This document shows positions 41,054-51,558 of a stretch of DNA of 64,000 nt, piece after piece. Each line of letters begins with the position of its first letter. Position 1 is the stretch's first letter. The stretch is from JAQIBY01 sp963676165. GTDB taxonomy: Bacteria; Bacteroidota; Bacteroidia; Bacteroidales; ML635J-15. Made by a program: the position numbers and the translations under genes. The stretch covers positions 1,116,001-1,180,000 of the forward strand of contig OY781043.1 in NCBI GenBank assembly GCA_963676165.1. Reading direction: 5' to 3'. The notes below the pieces were generated by a model. It had not been told where the DNA came from. It searched no databases and saw nothing but the letters and a program-made list of their open reading frames with translations.

Positions 41054-44000
41054 ATGGGATTTTTGAATGTAGTGACCAATCTTTTTGGGTCAAAAGCAGA
41101 ACGGGATTTGAAAGAAGTGATGCCGATTGTGGAGAGTATTAAACAGGTCTATGAAGGTCTAAATACACTTTCCAATGATGAGTTACGCCAACGTACCGTA
41201 ACAATGCGTCAGAAAATACAAGATTCATTTTTATCCGAAAGACAAGAAATTGAGCAGCTTAAGAAGCTTGCTGAGGAAAAAGATATTTATGAACGTGAGG
41301 ATATTTACGATCAAATTGACGAGGTAGAGAAGAAGATAGATGACAATATTGAGTCAACATTGGATGAAATTCTTCCTGAAGCTTTCGCCGTAATGCGTGA
41401 AACTGCTCGACGTTTCTCAGAAAATGAAGAAATTGTTGTTACTGCAAATGATTTTGATAAAGATCTTGCTGCGTCCAAGGATTTCGTTGAAATTCGTGGT
41501 GATCAGGCTGTTTATTTTAATCGTTGGCTTGCTGGAGGAAATGAAATTATTTGGAATATGGTGCATTACGATGTGCAGCTTATTGGTGGTATTACCATCC
41601 ATAAAGGTCGAATTGCAGAGATGGCAACTGGTGAGGGTAAAACCCTTGTGGCTACTTTACCGGTATTCCTTAATGCATTGACTGGGCGTGGAGTTCACAT
41701 GGTAACTGTGAATGATTATCTTGCTAAGCGTGATGCTGAGTGGATGGGACCAATGTATGAATTTCATGGGCTAAGCGTGGATTGTATTGATAAGCATGAT
41801 CCAAACTCAAACGCAAGACGTAAAGCCTATAATTCTGATATTACTTTTGGAACAAATAACGAATTTGGTTTCGATTATTTGCGTGATAATATGGCTATTA
41901 GCCTTGAAGATCAGGTTCAGCGCAAGCATAATTTTGCCATTGTCGATGAGGTTGACTCTGTGTTAATTGATGATGCTAGAACACCATTGATTATTTCTGG
42001 ACCTACCGCAAAAAGTAATGATCAGCTTTTTGATGAGTTTAAAGACAATGTCAGACGCTTGTACTCAACACAGCGTTCCCTTGCGACATCACTTTTGAAC
42101 GATGCGAAAAAACTTATAGAATCTGGAGATACTGAAAAAGGTGGATTCAAATTGCTTCAAGCTTTCAAAGCGTTACCGAAATACAATCCGTTAATCAAAT
42201 ACTTGTCACAAGAAGGAATAAAATTACTTCTTCAGAAAACAGAAAACACCTATATGGCTGACAATAATAAGCACATGCATAAGGTGACTGATGAATTGTA
42301 TTTTGTGATTGATGAGAAACAAAATTCTGTTGAAATTACTGATAAAGGGTATGAGGTTTTGGCTTCGTCCGGTGAGGATGCTTCATTCTTTATTCTTCCT
42401 GATATTGGTAGTGAAATTGCAAAAATCGAGGAGGAGTATAAGGACGAAAAAGCGAAGTCAGAAAAGAAATCAGAGCTTATTGCTGATTTTTCATTGAAGT
42501 CAGAGCGTGTTCATACAATTAACCAATTGTTGAAAGCATATACTTTGTTTGAAAAAGACGTCGAATATGTTGTCATTGAGAACAAAGTGAAAATTGTCGA
42601 TGAGCAAACGGGTCGTATCATGGAAGGTCGTCGTTATTCTGATGGATTGCATCAAGCGATAGAGGCTAAGGAAAATGTAAAAGTTGAAGCTTCGACACAA
42701 ACTCATGCTACAATTACGCTGCAGAATTATTTTAGAATGTATCATAAGCTTTCAGGTATGACCGGTACTGCGGAAACTGAAGCTGGTGAGTTTTGGGATA
42801 TTTATGAATTGGATGTTGTTGTTATTCCAACAAACCGTCCTATTGCCAGAGACGATAGACAAGATTTAGTTTACAAAACAAAGCGCGAAAAGTATCAGGC
42901 AGTAATTGATCAAATTGTTGCTTTAACCAAAGAAGGAAGACCAGTGTTGGTTGGTACAACAGCTGTTGATGTCTCTGAGTTGCTTAGTCGAATGCTAACC
43001 AGAAAAGGGATTCAGCACAATGTGTTGAATGCAAAATTGCACAAGCGTGAGGCAGATATTGTTGCAGAAGCGGGTCGCACATCTGCAGTGACAATTGCAA
43101 CGAATATGGCAGGTAGGGGTACTGATATAAAGCTCAGTAAAGAAGTTATTGAAGCAGGAGGTTTAGCAATTCTCGGTACTGAACGTCACGATTCTCGTCG
43201 TGTTGACCGTCAGTTAAGAGGTCGTGCTGGACGTCAGGGTGATCCTGGAAGTTCACAATTCTTCGTCTCTCTCGAAGACAATCTTATGCGTTTGTTTGGT
43301 TCTGAACGTATTGCCAAATTGATGGATAGAATGGGTCTCAAAGAAGGAGAAGTCATTCAACATAATATGATTTCGAAATCCATTGAGAGAGCGCAAAAGA
43401 AAGTGGAAGAGAATAACTTTGGAATCCGTAAAAACCTGCTTGAGTACGATGATGTGATGAATGCTCAGCGTACAGTTATCTATAAAAAGCGCAGACATGC
43501 TTTGGATGGAGAACGCTTAGGTGCTGATATTGCTAGCATGATGTTTGATCTTTCTGCAAGCTTGGTGGATGAGATGCATGGAAATGTGGAATTTGAAGAT
43601 TTCCAATTGGAATTATTACGCTTGTTGTCCATCGAAGCACCATTTACATCTGAAGATTTTAAAGCGAAAAAACCTGCTGAATTGACAGAAATTCTGTATC
43701 AGAAGGTTGTTGAAGTTCATAAAGAAAATGTTGAGCGTATTGCAAGTCAGGCATTTCCTGTAATTAAGCAAGTCTTTGAAAATCAATCTGCTATTTACAA
43801 AAACATCGTAATTCCTGTTAGCGATGGTTTGAAGACTTATCGTGTTATTGTAAATCTCGAAAAGGCATATGAGTCTAATGGTGCAGAGGTCGTTAATGCA
43901 TACAATAAAACAGCTGTACTTGCTGCTATTGATGAAATGTGGAAAGAGCATCTCAGAGAAATGGATGATCTTAGACAGTCTGTGCGTAATGCAACCTATG

Positions 44001-44350
44001 AGCAAAAAGATCCATTATTAATATATAAACTTGAAGCCTATAATTTATTCAAAGGATTGTTGGACCGAGTAAATAAATCTGTGATTTCTGTACTGATGAA
44101 AGGTCGTATCCCAATTGAAGATCCTAGCGAGGTAAAAGAAGCTGAGCAAAGAAAAAAATTGGATACTAGCAATATGAAAGCTGGTCGTCAAGGTCCGGGT
44201 TACGATGGAAATTCACAAGAGGGAGAAAGGCAAAAAGCTCAACCAGTAAGAACAGAGAAGAAGGTTGGTCGAAATGATCTTTGTCCTTGCGGTAGTGGTA
44301 AGAAATACAAAAACTGTCATGGACGTCCAGGCGCAGAACCATTGGCTTAG
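41054..44350 (+). CDS. secA: Preprotein translocase ATPase SecA
   Basis: SecA (1098 residues, the large form usual in Bacteroidota) drives protein export through SecYEG. Walker A is MATGEGKTLVATL and the DEAD region reads AIVDEVDSVLIDDARTPLII. An extended lineage-typical insertion lies after residue about 330. The C-terminal zinc-binding SEC-C motif is CPCGSGKKYKNCHG. A -7-like element TATTTTTG lies at 41024-41031, 22 bases upstream of the ATG. The gene stands at the head of the region and is followed by a TPR protein gene. Confidence 0.97.
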   Translation: MGFLNVVTNLFGSKAERDLKEVMPIVESIKQVYEGLNTLSNDELRQRTVTMRQKIQDSFLSERQEIEQLKKLAEEKDIYEREDIYDQIDEVEKKIDDNIESTLDEILPEAFAVMRETARRFSENEEIVVTANDFDKDLAASKDFVEIRGDQAVYFNRWLAGGNEIIWNMVHYDVQLIGGITIHKGRIAEMATGEGKTLVATLPVFLNALTGRGVHMVTVNDYLAKRDAEWMGPMYEFHGLSVDCIDKHDPNSNARRKAYNSDITFGTNNEFGFDYLRDNMAISLEDQVQRKHNFAIVDEVDSVLIDDARTPLIISGPTAKSNDQLFDEFKDNVRRLYSTQRSLATSLLNDAKKLIESGDTEKGGFKLLQAFKALPKYNPLIKYLSQEGIKLLLQKTENTYMADNNKHMHKVTDELYFVIDEKQNSVEITDKGYEVLASSGEDASFFILPDIGSEIAKIEEEYKDEKAKSEKKSELIADFSLKSERVHTINQLLKAYTLFEKDVEYVVIENKVKIVDEQTGRIMEGRRYSDGLHQAIEAKENVKVEASTQTHATITLQNYFRMYHKLSGMTGTAETEAGEFWDIYELDVVVIPTNRPIARDDRQDLVYKTKREKYQAVIDQIVALTKEGRPVLVGTTAVDVSELLSRMLTRKGIQHNVLNAKLHKREADIVAEAGRTSAVTIATNMAGRGTDIKLSKEVIEAGGLAILGTERHDSRRVDRQLRGRAGRQGDPGSSQFFVSLEDNLMRLFGSERIAKLMDRMGLKEGEVIQHNMISKSIERAQKKVEENNFGIRKNLLEYDDVMNAQRTVIYKKRRHALDGERLGADIASMMFDLSASLVDEMHGNVEFEDFQLELLRLLSIEAPFTSEDFKAKKPAELTEILYQKVVEVHKENVERIASQAFPVIKQVFENQSAIYKNIVIPVSDGLKTYRVIVNLEKAYESNGAEVVNAYNKTAVLAAIDEMWKEHLREMDDLRQSVRNATYEQKDPLLIYKLEAYNLFKGLLDRVNKSVISVLMKGRIPIEDPSEVKEAEQRKKLDTSNMKAGRQGPGYDGNSQEGERQKAQPVRTEKKVGRNDLCPCGSGKKYKNCHGRPGAEPLA

Positions 44351-44396
44351 GTATGATATTTGAAAACAATTAAAACCGAAATAAAAAACTAAGTGT

Positions 44397-45527
44397 ATGA
44401 AAGCAAAATACAAAATTCTAGCGATCTGTGCATTCTGCTTTCCTGTTGCTTTGTCTGCTCAGACAGGTCAACCTGAAAGTGATACTGCTCAGATCATTGT
44501 GCCAACGAAAATTGTAGTCGATACAACTCAGTCGGCAGAGGAAAATGTCATTGCAGCTGAAGGACAAGAAGCTCAACTCGCTTATAATAGCGGTGTTGAC
44601 TTTTTTAGTGCCGGAAATTATCAACAAGCAGTTAATCAGTTTAGTACAGCAATTGAATTAAAACCTGATTTTGCAAAAGCATATCTGAACCGAGGTTCTG
44701 CACTTTTTCAGATGGATGCTCTTTCACAAGCGGCAGAAGATTTGGTGAAAGCATTGGAACTAAATTCTGATCTGAAATCAGCACATTATATGCTGGGGAT
44801 AATTCATATGCAAAAGCAAGAATATGCTGATGCACAAAAATCGCTTGAAAAAGCGAAAGAGATGAAATTCAAGAATGCAAAATTGGATTATTATCTTGGT
44901 GTTATTGCTTTCATGAATGAGAGTTATGAAGATGCAGAAACTGCTTTTAAAGATGCAATTAAAAAAGATAAAAAGAACGCAATGATTTACAATGATCTTG
45001 CTAGTACTTATCGTAAAATGGAAGATTATGAATCTGCGATTGCTGAATATACAAAAGCAATTGAGCTGGACAAAAGTAATGCAATGTATCACTCAAATCG
45101 TGGTTCTGTGTATCGTGTGCAGGAAGATTACGAATCTGCAATTGCTGATTATACCAAAGCGCTCGAAATAGATAGTGAGTATAAACTTGCACAAAACAAT
45201 AGGGGAGTGTGTAAGATGCATTTAGGGGAATACGAAGAAGCAATCAAAGATTTTGAAGCAGTTGTTGAAGTAGATAGAGATTATGCTTTTGCTTACAATA
45301 ATCTCGGTCTAGTGTATTACAAAATGCGAGAATATGAAGAAGCTATTACCAATTACACGAAGGCAATTGCCCTTGATCCGGATTATGGTTATGCTTACTT
45401 GCACAGAGGGAATGCAAAAGAAATGATGAGAAAATTTGATGAGGCTTGTGAGGATTGGAAAAAAGCATTAGAACTTGGTATTAAATGTGCTGAATCTTAC
45501 TTAATTTATTGTAATAAGGAGGACTAA
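44397..45527 (+). CDS. Periplasmic TPR-repeat protein
   Basis: The 376-residue protein has a signal peptide (MKAKYKILAICAFCFPVALS) followed by about nine consecutive TPR units (e.g. AYNSGVDFFSAGNYQQAVNQ and YHSNRGSVYRVQEDYESAIA). It ends 2 bases before a PorE-like gene, so the three genes 44397-49637 form one unit. It is probably a scaffold for protein-protein contacts in the periplasm; no enzymatic domain is seen. Confidence 0.85.
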   Translation: MKAKYKILAICAFCFPVALSAQTGQPESDTAQIIVPTKIVVDTTQSAEENVIAAEGQEAQLAYNSGVDFFSAGNYQQAVNQFSTAIELKPDFAKAYLNRGSALFQMDALSQAAEDLVKALELNSDLKSAHYMLGIIHMQKQEYADAQKSLEKAKEMKFKNAKLDYYLGVIAFMNESYEDAETAFKDAIKKDKKNAMIYNDLASTYRKMEDYESAIAEYTKAIELDKSNAMYHSNRGSVYRVQEDYESAIADYTKALEIDSEYKLAQNNRGVCKMHLGEYEEAIKDFEAVVEVDRDYAFAYNNLGLVYYKMREYEEAITNYTKAIALDPDYGYAYLHRGNAKEMMRKFDEACEDWKKALELGIKCAESYLIYCNKED

Positions 45528-45529
45528 TT

Positions 45530-47635
45530 ATGACTAAGACAATTATAAAATCAGCTCTGTTTATTCTCATATCCCTTTTTATTATGCAGACAGTAAATGC
45601 ACAGGTCGATATTGAGATTGATAAAAAAGAATTTAAAGTTCGTAAGAATGGTTTTCGTGACGCTTGGAAAGCTGTCAAATATGGAGACGATCTCTATAAA
45701 ATTAACACATCCGGCGGATTCCGTCAGGCCGTAACTTTTTATGAAGAAGCTTATCGCTACAACGGAAATAATGCTGAATTAAATTATAAGTTGGGTGTTT
45801 GTTATATGAGAGATGCACAAACGGATAAAGCGGAAGAGGTTTTGCAAAAAGCCATTAAGAAAAATTCTTCTGTTGCTCCAGATGCATATTATCTTCTAGG
45901 GAAAGCATACCATAACAATTATAAGTTTGATGAAGCAATTCAGACCTTTACGGAATTCATCAATAAGTATCAGCCAACACGTGATGATAATTATGATAAA
46001 AAAATAATTGCAAAAGCAAATCGTCGTATCGAAGAATGTAATTCTGCTAAAGAATTGGTAGCTAAACCTACACGCGTATTTATTGATAATTTAGGACCAG
46101 CCATTAATACAAAATATCCTGAATATGGTCCAGTAATTACTACTGATGAGTCAATGATTGTTTTTACATCACGTCGAGAAGGAACCACAGGAGATGAAAG
46201 AGATGAGGCAGATTTTCAGTATTATGAAGATTTGTATGTAGCCTATAAAGATGATCAAGGACGTTGGAGAAATGCAGTGAATATGCGTGATTTGAATACG
46301 GATGGACACGATGCATCCATTGGTTTGTCATACGACGGACAATTGTTATACACTTACAATGGAACGCCTACTGGAACAATTCTTTATAGTGAACTTGATG
46401 GTGAAGAGTGGTCAAAACCAAAAGAATTGAGTAAGCACATTAATACTAAATATCACGAGACTAGTGCGTCTGTTTCTTCTGATGGAAAATACTTTTATTT
46501 TGTTAGTGACAGAGAAAAGGATGATTTTGGAGTGAAGTCTTATGGTGGAAAAGATATCTATTATTGTAAAAAAACTGAAAAAGGGAAATGGGGTAAAGTA
46601 AGAAATCTTGGTGCTGGTATTAATACACAGTATAATGAAGAAGCTTGTTTTATTCATCCCGACGGAGTGACAATGTATTTCAGTTCAGAAGGGTACAACT
46701 CTATGGGTGAATATGATATTTTCAAAACAGTAAAGGATTCTGCAGGCAATTGGTCTGAACCTCAAAACCTAGGATATCCTGTAAATACTCCGGATAAAGA
46801 TGTATTCTTTGTTATGGCAGGTTCTGGCAGATATGGATATTATTCAACAGTCCGTGAAACTGGTTACGGAAGTCAGGATATTTATCGAATTACTTTCTTA
46901 GGACCAGAAAAGTTAATGGTTGAAGCATTGGAAGATAATCTTATGGCAAGTTTGAATGCTACTATTACGGATAAAGTTGTGGAACAAGAAGTTGAAATTG
47001 AAACAGTACGATTGACATTGTTAAAAGGTACTGTGACTGATGCTATTTCTGGAGAATTTATTAAAGCGGATATTGAAATTGTTGATAATGAAAAGAATGA
47101 AGTTGTCACTACAACTAACTCAAACTCTTCAACGGGGAAGTATATGATTTCTTTACCATCAGGTAAGAACTATGGTATTTCTGTTAAGGCTGATGGATAC
47201 TTATTCCATTCAGAAAACTTTAATATTCCTGCTGCAACAGGTTATCAGGAGGTTATTAAGGATGTGATTCTTAGTAAAGTTGGTGTAGGTACGAAAATTG
47301 TCTTGAAGAATATCTTCTTTGATTACAACAAATCAACACTTCGTTCAGAATCTTATCCAGAGCTTGAGCGTCTGAAAAAATTATTGGAAGCTTATCCTGA
47401 AATGCGTATTGAGATTGGTGGGCATACTGATAACAGAGGCTCTCTAAAATACAATACAGATTTATCTCAAGCGAGAGCAAAAGCTGTTGTTGATTATTTG
47501 GTGAGCGTTGGAATTAGTGCTAGTCGTTTGGAATTCAAAGGGTATGCATATTTGCAGCCAATTGATACGAATGATACTGACGAAGGTCGTCAGAATAATC
47601 GTCGTGTTGAGTTTAAAGTTTTAAGTATCAAGTAG
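45530..47635 (+). CDS. PorE-like envelope protein (TPR, PD40 propeller, CRD, OmpA), copy 1
   Basis: This 701-residue secreted protein has a signal peptide, TPRs (about 45-165) and a PD40-type beta-propeller (about 185-460; repeats like LNTDGHDASIGLSYDGQLL and GINTQYNEEACFIHPDG). A carboxypeptidase-regulatory-like sandwich (about 490-580) and a C-terminal OmpA domain follow (about 590-700; IFFDYNKSTLRSES, GHTDNRGS). The architecture is that of PorE, the T9SS-associated peptidoglycan-anchoring protein, but the N-terminus lacks a lipobox. A close paralogue follows immediately. Confidence 0.85.
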   Translation: MTKTIIKSALFILISLFIMQTVNAQVDIEIDKKEFKVRKNGFRDAWKAVKYGDDLYKINTSGGFRQAVTFYEEAYRYNGNNAELNYKLGVCYMRDAQTDKAEEVLQKAIKKNSSVAPDAYYLLGKAYHNNYKFDEAIQTFTEFINKYQPTRDDNYDKKIIAKANRRIEECNSAKELVAKPTRVFIDNLGPAINTKYPEYGPVITTDESMIVFTSRREGTTGDERDEADFQYYEDLYVAYKDDQGRWRNAVNMRDLNTDGHDASIGLSYDGQLLYTYNGTPTGTILYSELDGEEWSKPKELSKHINTKYHETSASVSSDGKYFYFVSDREKDDFGVKSYGGKDIYYCKKTEKGKWGKVRNLGAGINTQYNEEACFIHPDGVTMYFSSEGYNSMGEYDIFKTVKDSAGNWSEPQNLGYPVNTPDKDVFFVMAGSGRYGYYSTVRETGYGSQDIYRITFLGPEKLMVEALEDNLMASLNATITDKVVEQEVEIETVRLTLLKGTVTDAISGEFIKADIEIVDNEKNEVVTTTNSNSSTGKYMISLPSGKNYGISVKADGYLFHSENFNIPAATGYQEVIKDVILSKVGVGTKIVLKNIFFDYNKSTLRSESYPELERLKKLLEAYPEMRIEIGGHTDNRGSLKYNTDLSQARAKAVVDYLVSVGISASRLEFKGYAYLQPIDTNDTDEGRQNNRRVEFKVLSIK

Positions 47636-47636
47636 T

Positions 47637-49637
47637 ATGAAAGTTCGTGTCCTTTTTGTAATTCTGCTTCTCGGAGGGTTTAGTAATTTGCTTTTTGGGC
47701 AGATGGATGTGCCTTTTAAACGGAGTGCTTTTCCCAATGATGCCAATGGACTGAAAAGTGCAAAGCAAAACATTCGTTCTGGTGATCAGCGAATAAATAA
47801 AATGCAAGATTATGAAAAGGCTGTTGAATATTATTTGAAAGCTTGGGAGTTTAATCCAAATAATGCTTCGTTGAATTATAAAATTGGAAATGCATATTGG
47901 AAAACACCTGAAAAACAAAAATCACTCATGTATTTTGAGAAAGCAGTGGTTCTGGATGAAAATGTTCACGACGAAGTGTGGTTGCAATTGGGGCTTTCCA
48001 GACAATTAAATTATAAGTTTGATGAAGCAATTATCGCTTACGGTAAGCATGTTTCCAAGCACCCTAGAATGCTTGATGGAGATCGAATGATGGTACAAAA
48101 GCACGTGACAGAATGTCGTTATGGAATGGAGCTTGTTCAAGACACTGTCCCTGTTGAAATTATAAACCTTGGTGAAAACATCAATACCGAATATGCTGAG
48201 TATAATCCGATGATTGTTTCTGATGGGTCAAAAATTTTGTTTACCGCGAGACGAAGGTATGTTGGCAATCCAATTGAACCTGCTGATAATAAACCATGTG
48301 AGGATATTTGGTACTCAGATCGGAATAAAGATGGAGGATGGGAAAAATCACGAAAGTTTGGCTCGCCTTTGAATACAAAAGGTCATGATGCAATTTCTGG
48401 TATTAGCCCGGATGGACAAGAGCTTTTTGTTTACAGAGCTGTAAATGAAAAAGGCGGAGATATTTTTCATACTCGTCTTGATGGAAATCGGTGGTCCAAA
48501 CCAGAACCCATGCCTGAAGTGATTAATTCTAAATTTCATGAATCTAAAGCGACTATGAGTTTCGACGGGAAAACTTTGTATATCGTTTCAAATCGGGAAG
48601 ATGGAAATTTGGGAGGCCGTGATATTTATGTCAGTCATAAAGATGCTGCTCATATGTGGTCGGAGCCCAAAAATATTGGACCTGTCATTAATACCGCATA
48701 CGATGAGGAGGGTGTTTTTATTCATCCTGATGGCCGTACTTTGTATTTTTGTTCCAAAGGACACAACAGCATGGGAGGTTTTGATATTTTCAAAACGGTA
48801 AAGGATTCTTTAGGAAATTGGTCAACACCTGTCAATTTAGGATATCCAATTAATACTCCTGACGATGAGGCTTTCTGGGCGATAGCCGCGGATGGACGTC
48901 ATGCATACATTAGTTCAGTTCGTCCTGATGGTTATGGTGATTATGATATTTACGAAGTGCTTTATCCTGAATTACGTGATACTTTGGATAAAATTACACC
49001 GGTTGATGTTCGCTTGACTCTTTTTACAGGCTTTGTTAAAGATGCGAAAACGATGGAAGCTTTAGCTGCCGAAATTGAAATTGTTGACAACGATAGCAAT
49101 GAGCAAATTGCTGTGATCACATCCAATTCAGCAACGGGTAAATTTATTGTGAATCTGCCTTCCGGAACCAACTATGGATTGTCTGTGAGTAAAGAGGGAT
49201 ATATGTTTCACTCAGAGAATTTTAATATCGATGAAGATTCGAAATTTCAACAAGTGACACGTGAAATTCTTCTCCAGCCGATCGAAGTTGGTACGCGAAT
49301 TGTTTTGCGGAATATTTTCTTTGATTTTGACAAAGCAAGTTTAAGAGAATCCTCTTTCCCTGAGCTGGAAAAAGTGAAGAAAATCCTTGAAGATAATCCT
49401 GATATTGTAATTGAAATTTCTGGGCATACAGATAATAAAGGTTCTTTAGAATATAATACCAGACTGTCAGGTGAGCGAGCTAAATCTGTTGTCGATTATT
49501 TAATTGAGAATGGTATTGGCAAAAGTCGCCTGTCTTACAAAGGGTATGCATTTACACAACCGATTGCAGATAATAATACCGAAGAAGGAAGGCAGTTGAA
49601 TCGGAGGGTGGAATTTAAAGTGTTGGAAACGAATTAA
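47637..49637 (+). CDS. PorE-like envelope protein, tandem paralogue (copy 2)
   Basis: This 666-residue protein has the same domain order as its upstream neighbour: signal peptide (MKVRVLFVILLLGGFSNLLF), TPRs, PD40 propeller, regulatory-like sandwich and OmpA domain (IFFDFDKASLRESS, GHTDNKGS). It shares long stretches with the upstream gene, including SNSSTGK/SNSATGK-type and YLFHSENFNI/YMFHSENFNI segments. It starts 1 base after the upstream stop. This is a tandem duplication followed by divergence; division of labour is unknown. Confidence 0.85.
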   Translation: MKVRVLFVILLLGGFSNLLFGQMDVPFKRSAFPNDANGLKSAKQNIRSGDQRINKMQDYEKAVEYYLKAWEFNPNNASLNYKIGNAYWKTPEKQKSLMYFEKAVVLDENVHDEVWLQLGLSRQLNYKFDEAIIAYGKHVSKHPRMLDGDRMMVQKHVTECRYGMELVQDTVPVEIINLGENINTEYAEYNPMIVSDGSKILFTARRRYVGNPIEPADNKPCEDIWYSDRNKDGGWEKSRKFGSPLNTKGHDAISGISPDGQELFVYRAVNEKGGDIFHTRLDGNRWSKPEPMPEVINSKFHESKATMSFDGKTLYIVSNREDGNLGGRDIYVSHKDAAHMWSEPKNIGPVINTAYDEEGVFIHPDGRTLYFCSKGHNSMGGFDIFKTVKDSLGNWSTPVNLGYPINTPDDEAFWAIAADGRHAYISSVRPDGYGDYDIYEVLYPELRDTLDKITPVDVRLTLFTGFVKDAKTMEALAAEIEIVDNDSNEQIAVITSNSATGKFIVNLPSGTNYGLSVSKEGYMFHSENFNIDEDSKFQQVTREILLQPIEVGTRIVLRNIFFDFDKASLRESSFPELEKVKKILEDNPDIVIEISGHTDNKGSLEYNTRLSGERAKSVVDYLIENGIGKSRLSYKGYAFTQPIADNNTEEGRQLNRRVEFKVLETN

Positions 49638-49683
49638 TTGAATAGATTACATTTTACTTTAATATTTTAACACAATACAAATT

Positions 49684-50805
49684 ATGAAAAATACAGCATT
49701 AACAAAAGTTCATGAGGCATTGGGTGCACGCATGATTCCATTTGCAGGTTATCTTATGCCTGTGGAGTATTCTGGAATAAAAGAGGAGCACAAAACTGTC
49801 CGTGAAAAGCTGGGTGTCTTTGACGTATCTCATATGGGTGAGTTTTGGGTGAAAGGTCCTAAAGCAAAAGCATTTGTACAACGTTTGACATCAAATAATG
49901 TCAATGATCTTTTTGATGGTAAAGTTCAATACACTTGCTTTCCAAACGACAAAGGTGGTATTGTCGATGACTTATTAGTATATCGTTTCAAAGATGACGA
50001 GTATTTATTGGTTGTCAATGCTGCAAATATTGATAAAGATTGGGATTGGTGTGTAAAACAAGCTGCTGTTGATGGTTTGGAAGTTGGTAAGGAGCTTACC
50101 AATGTCTCTGATGATATTTCACAGCTTGCAATTCAAGGTCCATATGCTTTGAAAGCAATGCAAAAATTGACTGAAGAAAATGTCATTGACATGGAATTCT
50201 ATACAACAAAACAAATTCCTTTTGCTGGTATTGATGAAGTGATTTTTTCAACAACAGGTTATACCGGAGCAGGTGGATGTGAAATTTATGTGGCTAATAA
50301 AGATGCTGAGAAATTGTTTGATGCTGTTATGAAAGCAGGCGAAGAATTTGGAATCAAACCTATTGGTTTAGGTGCACGTGATACTCTACGTCTTGAAATG
50401 AACATGTGTCTCTATGGAAACGATATGAATGATGAAACATCTCCAATTGAAGCAGGTTTAGGTTGGATTACCAAATTTGCAGAAGGAAATAATTTTATCA
50501 TGCGTGAGCATCATGAAGCTTTGAAAAATGATGGACCTGAAAAACGTTTGAAAGGATTCGTTATGAATGAAAGAGGAATTCCACGTCAGCATTATCCTGT
50601 GTATAACGAAGCTGGTGAAGAAATTGGAGAAGTGACTAGTGGTACAATGTCTCCAATGATGGATAAAGGAATTGGAATGGCTTATTTAAAGCCTGGATAT
50701 TGGAAGTCAGGAACTAAAATTTTCATTGGTGTACGTAAAAAACGCCTTGAAGCTGAAGTTGTAAAGCCCCCAATTTTTAAAGGTCAGATTCCTGAAGTGA
50801 AATAA
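49684..50805 (+). CDS. gcvT: Aminomethyltransferase (glycine cleavage T protein)
   Basis: GcvT transfers the methylene group to tetrahydrofolate in glycine cleavage. The 373-residue protein has the family motifs HVSHMGEF-type (VFDVSHMGEFWVKGP), QYTCFPNDKGGIVDDLLVYR, and RDTLRLEMNMCLYGND near the C-terminal folate-binding part. The length is normal. It is monocistronic, with an intrinsic terminator 23 bases downstream. Confidence 0.95.
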   Translation: MKNTALTKVHEALGARMIPFAGYLMPVEYSGIKEEHKTVREKLGVFDVSHMGEFWVKGPKAKAFVQRLTSNNVNDLFDGKVQYTCFPNDKGGIVDDLLVYRFKDDEYLLVVNAANIDKDWDWCVKQAAVDGLEVGKELTNVSDDISQLAIQGPYALKAMQKLTEENVIDMEFYTTKQIPFAGIDEVIFSTTGYTGAGGCEIYVANKDAEKLFDAVMKAGEEFGIKPIGLGARDTLRLEMNMCLYGNDMNDETSPIEAGLGWITKFAEGNNFIMREHHEALKNDGPEKRLKGFVMNERGIPRQHYPVYNEAGEEIGEVTSGTMSPMMDKGIGMAYLKPGYWKSGTKIFIGVRKKRLEAEVVKPPIFKGQIPEVK

Positions 50806-50827
50806 ACTTGAAAATTGATTGAAATAC

Positions 50828-50857
50828 AAAGAACCGTTGTGAGACGGTTCTTTTTTT
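50828..50857 (+). terminator. Intrinsic terminator
   Basis: AAAGAACCGT pairs with ACGGTTCTTT around a 6-base loop, followed by a T-run. It separates gcvT from the converging barrel gene. Confidence 0.88.
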
Positions 50858-50871
50858 GTGTATGACAATTT

Positions 50872-51558
50872 CTATCGCATTGTTCCTCCAATACTAATTT
50901 CAAAACCATGGTACAGAACTTTGCTATCAGTGTAATCTGCAGTGCGAGTTTGTACTGCTCCATTACCAGTTGTATAGCTTAAATCGGAACGTATGCCAAA
51001 CGTTTGCTCTCCCATGTAATATTTAAAGCCAATAAAGCCCCAAATATTCGACTTAACTTTAAAGTTTAATTTTGTGCCTAGCACATATCCCCAACCAAAA
51101 TTTGACTTGTCAATGTCTAAATCAGAGCTTAAGGTTGTGTAGTGATATACTTCGCTAATCATGTCTTCAAAATTTCCTTTCATAACTTTCTGATTAAATG
51201 CAGCAAAACCGAAAACTCCACCTTGTAACTCCACCTCAAATGATTTTGTTGGGATTACAATTGCAGGAATAAGACTCATATTTAAACTCTGAAATGGACC
51301 AACCAAGGCTCGCTTTGAATTAAGTCCGTCAGGAAAGCCTGTCATGCTCATACCTCCTATATTGTGCATGCCAATTCCCGGACTTATTTGAAAGTATTTA
51401 CCAAATTTTATTGGAAGGCTAAAATGTACAGGAGCAATGGGGTTTGAAAAATATCCATTTGTAGGTACCATATAAGAAAAACCTATACTTTGCGCTTTAA
51501 CAAGTGAACCACTTAAAATAATTGCGAATAAAGAGAGTAAAATAATTGTTCTTTTCAT
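50872..51558 (-). CDS. Predicted outer membrane beta-barrel protein
   Basis: This 228-residue protein has a signal peptide (about 1-22, ending LVKAQ) and a glycine- and aromatic-rich sequence with alternating hydrophobicity typical of small barrels. The last residues (GFEISIGGTMR) lack the classic terminal phenylalanine, so the barrel call is moderate. No specific family is recognised. It converges on gcvT. Confidence 0.6.
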   Translation of the reverse strand: MKRTIILLSLFAIILSGSLVKAQSIGFSYMVPTNGYFSNPIAPVHFSLPIKFGKYFQISPGIGMHNIGGMSMTGFPDGLNSKRALVGPFQSLNMSLIPAIVIPTKSFEVELQGGVFGFAAFNQKVMKGNFEDMISEVYHYTTLSSDLDIDKSNFGWGYVLGTKLNFKVKSNIWGFIGFKYYMGEQTFGIRSDLSYTTGNGAVQTRTADYTDSKVLYHGFEISIGGTMR

